Source: Pseudomonas nitroreducens NBRC 12694
GTDB taxonomy: Bacteria; Pseudomonadota; Gammaproteobacteria; Pseudomonadales; Pseudomonadaceae
Assembly (NCBI RefSeq): GCF_002091755.1
Contig: NZ_BDAI01000017.1
Span: 1 to 64,000 of the forward strand
Direction of reading: 5' to 3'
Length of the DNA: 64,000 nt
The position numbers were made by a program, and so were the translations under genes. This document shows positions 60,974 through 64,000 of this stretch, in pieces. The notes beneath the pieces are model-generated. The model searched no databases and was not told the DNA's origin. It was given only the letters and a program-made list of their open reading frames with translations. Position 1 is the first letter of the stretch; each line of letters opens with the position of its first letter.

Positions 60974-61869
60974 AAAAAATTCTTTTGTTGGGCGCCAACG
61001 GACAGGTCGGCTGGGAGCTCCAGCGTGCCCTAGCCCCATTGGCGCAATTGGTAGTCTGTGACCGCAACAAGGCCAACCTTGGCGATCTCCCCGGCCTGGA
61101 ACAGCTGATTGCCGCTGAAGCACCGGATGTCATCGTCAACGCCGGCGCCTATACCGCCGTCGACAAAGCTGAAAGCGACGCCGAGAACGCGCGCCGCGTG
61201 AACGCGGAAGCCGTTAGCGTAATGGCCCGAACTGCGCGGGGCCTCAATGCCTGGCTGGTCCACTATTCGACGGACTACGTGTTCGACGGCAGTGGCGACA
61301 CTCCCTTCGACGAAGACGCCCCAACCGGACCTCTCGGTGTTTACGGCCAGACCAAGCTGGAAGGCGAAATCGCCATCCGAGACAGCGGCTGCCGTCACCT
61401 GATCCTGCGCACCAGTTGGGTATTCGCCACCCGCGGCGCCAACTTCGCCAAGACCATGCTTCGGCTGGCAAGGGACAGGGATGAGCTACGCGTCATCGCC
61501 GATCAGATTGGCGCTCCCACCAGCGCCGAGCTGCTTGCCGATACCACTGCCCTCATGCTGCTCAAGCTGAGCATTGATTCGAGCCTGAGCGACCGAGCCA
61601 GCGGCACTTATCACCTGGTCGCTTCTGGCGAAACAAGCTGGCATGGTTACGCGAGCTATGTCATTGCTGAAGCCATCCGCCTGGGCCAGGTTCTGCGCAC
61701 GACGCCGGATCGGATCTCGCCTATTGCCACCAGCGAGTACCCACTTCCAGCCAAACGTCCGGCCAATTCCCGCCTGGCGAATAGCAAGTTGCAGAACACA
61801 TTCGGACTGATCCTGCCCCACTGGCAGTATCACGTACAGCGCATGATCAAAGAATTGGTAGAAGCATGA
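60970..61869 (+). CDS. rmlD: dTDP-4-dehydrorhamnose reductase
   Basis: A 299-residue SDR enzyme for the last step of dTDP-L-rhamnose synthesis: MKKILLLGANGQVGWELQRAL (NADPH loop), STDYVFDGSGDTPFDE and YGQTKLEGE (YxxxK). Its start and stop both overlap neighbours by ATGA, so the rml genes are tightly coupled. Confidence 0.97.
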   Translation: MKKILLLGANGQVGWELQRALAPLAQLVVCDRNKANLGDLPGLEQLIAAEAPDVIVNAGAYTAVDKAESDAENARRVNAEAVSVMARTARGLNAWLVHYSTDYVFDGSGDTPFDEDAPTGPLGVYGQTKLEGEIAIRDSGCRHLILRTSWVFATRGANFAKTMLRLARDRDELRVIADQIGAPTSAELLADTTALMLLKLSIDSSLSDRASGTYHLVASGETSWHGYASYVIAEAIRLGQVLRTTPDRISPIATSEYPLPAKRPANSRLANSKLQNTFGLILPHWQYHVQRMIKELVEA

Positions 61870-62747
61870 AACGCAAGGGCATCATCCTCGCCGGCGGCTC
61901 CGGCACCCGACTCCATCCGGCAACGCTGGCCATTTCGAAACAACTGCTCCCGGTCTACGACAAGCCGATGATCTACTACCCGCTGAGCACGTTGATGCTC
62001 GCGGGAATCCAGGACATCCTCATCATTTCGACCCCACAGGACACCCCGCGCTTCGAGCAACTGCTCGGTGACGGCAGCCGCTGGGGCCTGAATCTGCAAT
62101 ATGCGGTACAGCCATCTCCGGACGGGCTCGCCCAGGCATTCCTGATCGGCGAACAATTCATCGGCAACGATCCCTGCGCACTGGTGCTGGGGGACAACAT
62201 CTACCACGGCCATGAATTTCAGGAGTTGCTGCTTAACGCGATGAAGCGCACCTCCGGCGCCAGCGTCTTCGCTTATCACGTGCACGATCCCGAGCGTTAT
62301 GGCGTGGTTGAATTCAATAGTGAAGGCAAGGCCATCAGCCTGGAAGAAAAACCCGCGAAGCCCAAGTCCAGCTATGCCGTTACCGGCCTGTACTTCTACG
62401 ACAACCAGGTCGTGGATATAGCCAAGAGCATCAAGCCCTCCCCCCGCGGCGAGCTGGAAATCACTGACGTGAACAAGGCGTACCTCGAGCGCAGCAATCT
62501 GTCCGTTGAGATCATGGGCCGCGGCTATGCCTGGCTGGATACGGGCACGCACGACTCCCTGCTGGAGGCCAGCAGCTTCATCGCCACTCTGGAAAACCGC
62601 CAGGGCCTGAAAGTGGCGTGCCCGGAGGAAATCGCCTTCCGGCAGAAATGGATCAGCGCAGAACAGCTCAAAGTCCTCGCTGTACCACTGGCCAAGAACG
62701 GCTATGGCCAATACCTGAAACGCTTGCTGGTTGAGACCGTTTACTGA
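61866..62747 (+). CDS. rmlA: Glucose-1-phosphate thymidylyltransferase
   Basis: The first enzyme of the pathway, 293 residues: G1P plus dTTP to dTDP-glucose. LAGGSGTRLHPATLAISKQLLPVYDKPMIYYPLSTLM is the nucleotidyltransferase signature (residues 8-44); VLGDNIYHG and EEKPAKPKSSYAVTGLYFYD follow. Its stop overlaps the rmlC ATG by one base (TGATG). Confidence 0.97.
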   Translation: MKRKGIILAGGSGTRLHPATLAISKQLLPVYDKPMIYYPLSTLMLAGIQDILIISTPQDTPRFEQLLGDGSRWGLNLQYAVQPSPDGLAQAFLIGEQFIGNDPCALVLGDNIYHGHEFQELLLNAMKRTSGASVFAYHVHDPERYGVVEFNSEGKAISLEEKPAKPKSSYAVTGLYFYDNQVVDIAKSIKPSPRGELEITDVNKAYLERSNLSVEIMGRGYAWLDTGTHDSLLEASSFIATLENRQGLKVACPEEIAFRQKWISAEQLKVLAVPLAKNGYGQYLKRLLVETVY

Positions 62748-63304
62748 TGAAAGCTACCCGTCTGGCAATCCCTGAAGTCGTCCTCTTCGAACCAAAGGTG
62801 TTCGGTGATGATCGAGGTTTCTTCTTCGAGAGCTTCAATCACCTGCAATTCGAGGAAGCCATCGGCCGTCAGGTAAAGTTTGTACAGGACAATCACTCCC
62901 GCTCATCCAAGGGTGTGCTGCGTGGCCTGCATTACCAGATTCAAAAACCCCAGGGGAAACTGGTTCGCGTGGTCAATGGCGAGGTGCTCGACGTGGCGGT
63001 CGATATGCGCCGCTCTTCGCCGACCTTCGGCAAGTGGGTCAGTGCATTGCTAAGCGCAGAAAACAAACAGCAACTATGGGTGCCGGAAGGCTTCGCACAC
63101 GGGTTCGTCGTATTGACTGAGTCGGCAGACTTCCTCTACAAGACTACCGACTATTATGCCCCGCAATATGAACGCTGCCTGGTCTGGAACGATGCCGAAG
63201 TAGGCGTCGACTGGCTGCTCGATCGCCTCGAAGGCATCGCCCCGCAATTGTCCGCCAAGGATCAGGTCGGCAAGGTATTCACCGAAGCCGAGTACTATCC
63301 ATGA
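62747..63304 (+). CDS. rmlC: dTDP-4-dehydrorhamnose 3,5-epimerase
   Basis: The third enzyme, a cupin-fold epimerase of 185 residues. FFFESFN, QDNHSRSSKGVLRGLHYQ with the catalytic His, and GFAHGFVVLTESADFLYKTTDYY with the catalytic Tyr are present. Order rmlBDAC is that of Pseudomonas. The stop overlaps the start of the export permease (ATGA), so they share a transcript. Confidence 0.97.
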   Translation: MKATRLAIPEVVLFEPKVFGDDRGFFFESFNHLQFEEAIGRQVKFVQDNHSRSSKGVLRGLHYQIQKPQGKLVRVVNGEVLDVAVDMRRSSPTFGKWVSALLSAENKQQLWVPEGFAHGFVVLTESADFLYKTTDYYAPQYERCLVWNDAEVGVDWLLDRLEGIAPQLSAKDQVGKVFTEAEYYP

Positions 63305-64000
63305 ATCCGCACGCCGCCGCTCCGCTGTCACCCCGTTCGTTACTGAAAAGCGTCTGGAACAACTGGCAGCTAATAATTCAAATGACCCAGCGCGAGGTAA
63401 TCGGGCGCTACCGCGGCTCCGTGATGGGTCTGCTGTGGTCCCTTCTCAACCCCCTGTTCATGCTCGCCGTTTATACATTCGTATTCTCGGTCGTATTTAA
63501 GGCGCGTTGGGGCGGAAGTCAGGACGAGTCGCGCACTCAATTCGCGGTAATCCTGTTCGCCGGGATCATTGTCCACAGTCTGTTTGCAGAGGTTCTGAAT
63601 CGAGCCCCCGGGCTGATTCTAGGTAATGCAAACTATGTGAAGAAGGTGCTATTTCCGCTGGAAACTCTTCCTGTAATCAGTCTAGGGGCAGCACTGTTCC
63701 ACTGCCTTGTCAGCGTGCTAGTCCTGATCTCGGCGCAATTGCTGTTCTCCCATGAGGTTGTCTGGACAGCTATAGTGCTGCCTATAGTATTGCTGCCTCT
63801 GGCCATCCTCAGCCTGGGCCTTTCGTGGTTCCTAGCCTCGCTGGGCGTTTACTTGCGCGATGTAGGCCAGACCATCGGGATCATTACAACCGTGATGCTG
63901 TTTCTTTCGCCGGTGTTCTTCCCGGTGACCTCAATTCCCGAGCACCTCCGCCCAATGATCATGCTCAACCCTCTGACTTTCATCATCGAGCAGAGCCGCG
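63301..64000 (+). CDS. ABC-2 polysaccharide export permease, partial
   Basis: The gene runs past the right edge; 233 codons are visible. It reads as a Wzm/RfbD-type permease: a cytosolic start, WNNWQLIIQMTQREVIGRYRGS, LLWSLLNPLFMLAVYTFVFSVVF, then FAVILFAGIIVHSLFAEVLNRAP, and several more helices to SPVFFPVTSIPEHLRP. It would pair with a Wzt ATPase, expected just beyond the edge, to carry an undecaprenyl-linked glycan across the inner membrane. Codon use (ATA, CTA, TTA, AAT) is more AT-rich than in nearby housekeeping genes, a sign of transfer. Confidence 0.9.
   Translation, partial: MNPHAAAPLSPRSLLKSVWNNWQLIIQMTQREVIGRYRGSVMGLLWSLLNPLFMLAVYTFVFSVVFKARWGGSQDESRTQFAVILFAGIIVHSLFAEVLNRAPGLILGNANYVKKVLFPLETLPVISLGAALFHCLVSVLVLISAQLLFSHEVVWTAIVLPIVLLPLAILSLGLSWFLASLGVYLRDVGQTIGIITTVMLFLSPVFFPVTSIPEHLRPMIMLNPLTFIIEQSR

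Overview
The window is high-GC chromosomal DNA from a Pseudomonas, most likely of the P. aeruginosa / P. nitroreducens / P. citronellolis side of the genus. The evidence is the protein families, strong Shine-Dalgarno sites, many ATGA/TGATG start-stop overlaps, Pseudomonas-type REP palindromes and gene order. As far as I remember it, the order follows the P. aeruginosa PAO1 stretch from hutU to rmlC, with local differences. I could run no search, so identities rest on reading motifs and on memory of the families.

Layout. 1-6284: histidine utilisation (hut) genes: the 5' end of hutU, an OpuAC-type binding protein, hutH, hutD-hutC and hutF, with three HutC-type operators and a sigma-54 promoter for hutU. 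6426-18465: lipocalin, small lipoprotein, DUF924 protein, fbp, the autotransporter esterase estA, the DUF3999/DUF2339 membrane pair, typA. 18636-28227: thiI, then a nitrogen-control block of glnA (sigma-54 promoter, NtrC sites), a large MscS-type channel, two tandem DUF4124 proteins and ntrB-ntrC (own NtrC site). 28631-36765: trmL, a small anchored protein, a structured tandem-repeat array, then yibN-grxC-secB divergent from gpmI-envC-ctpA-yibQ, a synteny shared with enterics. 36882-41844: two tandem orphan amino-acid-binding proteins and hisB-hisH-DUF2164-hisA-hisF. 41984-46085: PanZ-like acetyltransferase, AsmA protein, mutY, yggX. 46164-53354: tRNA-Phe, an LTA-synthase-like sulfatase-fold protein, a complete polar amino acid ABC importer, and a methyltransferase. 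53744-58455: a MarR-controlled tripartite EmrAB/OprM-type efflux operon. 58531-64000: tRNA-Thr, then a surface polysaccharide locus (family 2 glycosyltransferase, rmlBDAC for dTDP-L-rhamnose, ABC-2 export permease) that runs off the right edge.

How it fits together. The left half is largely carbon/nitrogen regulation. Histidine breakdown is repressed by HutC and probably activated through sigma-54 (CbrB/NtrC-type activators), and nitrogen assimilation is run by NtrBC acting on glnA and on its own promoter. The centre is housekeeping: cell division and envelope proteolysis, protein export, glycolysis, histidine synthesis and DNA repair. The right edge is the most variable part, a rhamnose-containing polysaccharide made and exported by an ABC-dependent route next to a tRNA gene.

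I found no insertion sequence, prophage, CRISPR array or rRNA. The least explained items are the four-copy structured repeat at 29540-29825, the DUF2339/DUF3999 pair, perfect DnaA-box 9-mers in intergenic DNA, the LTA-synthase-like protein with a C-terminal extension, and the truncated polysaccharide locus.
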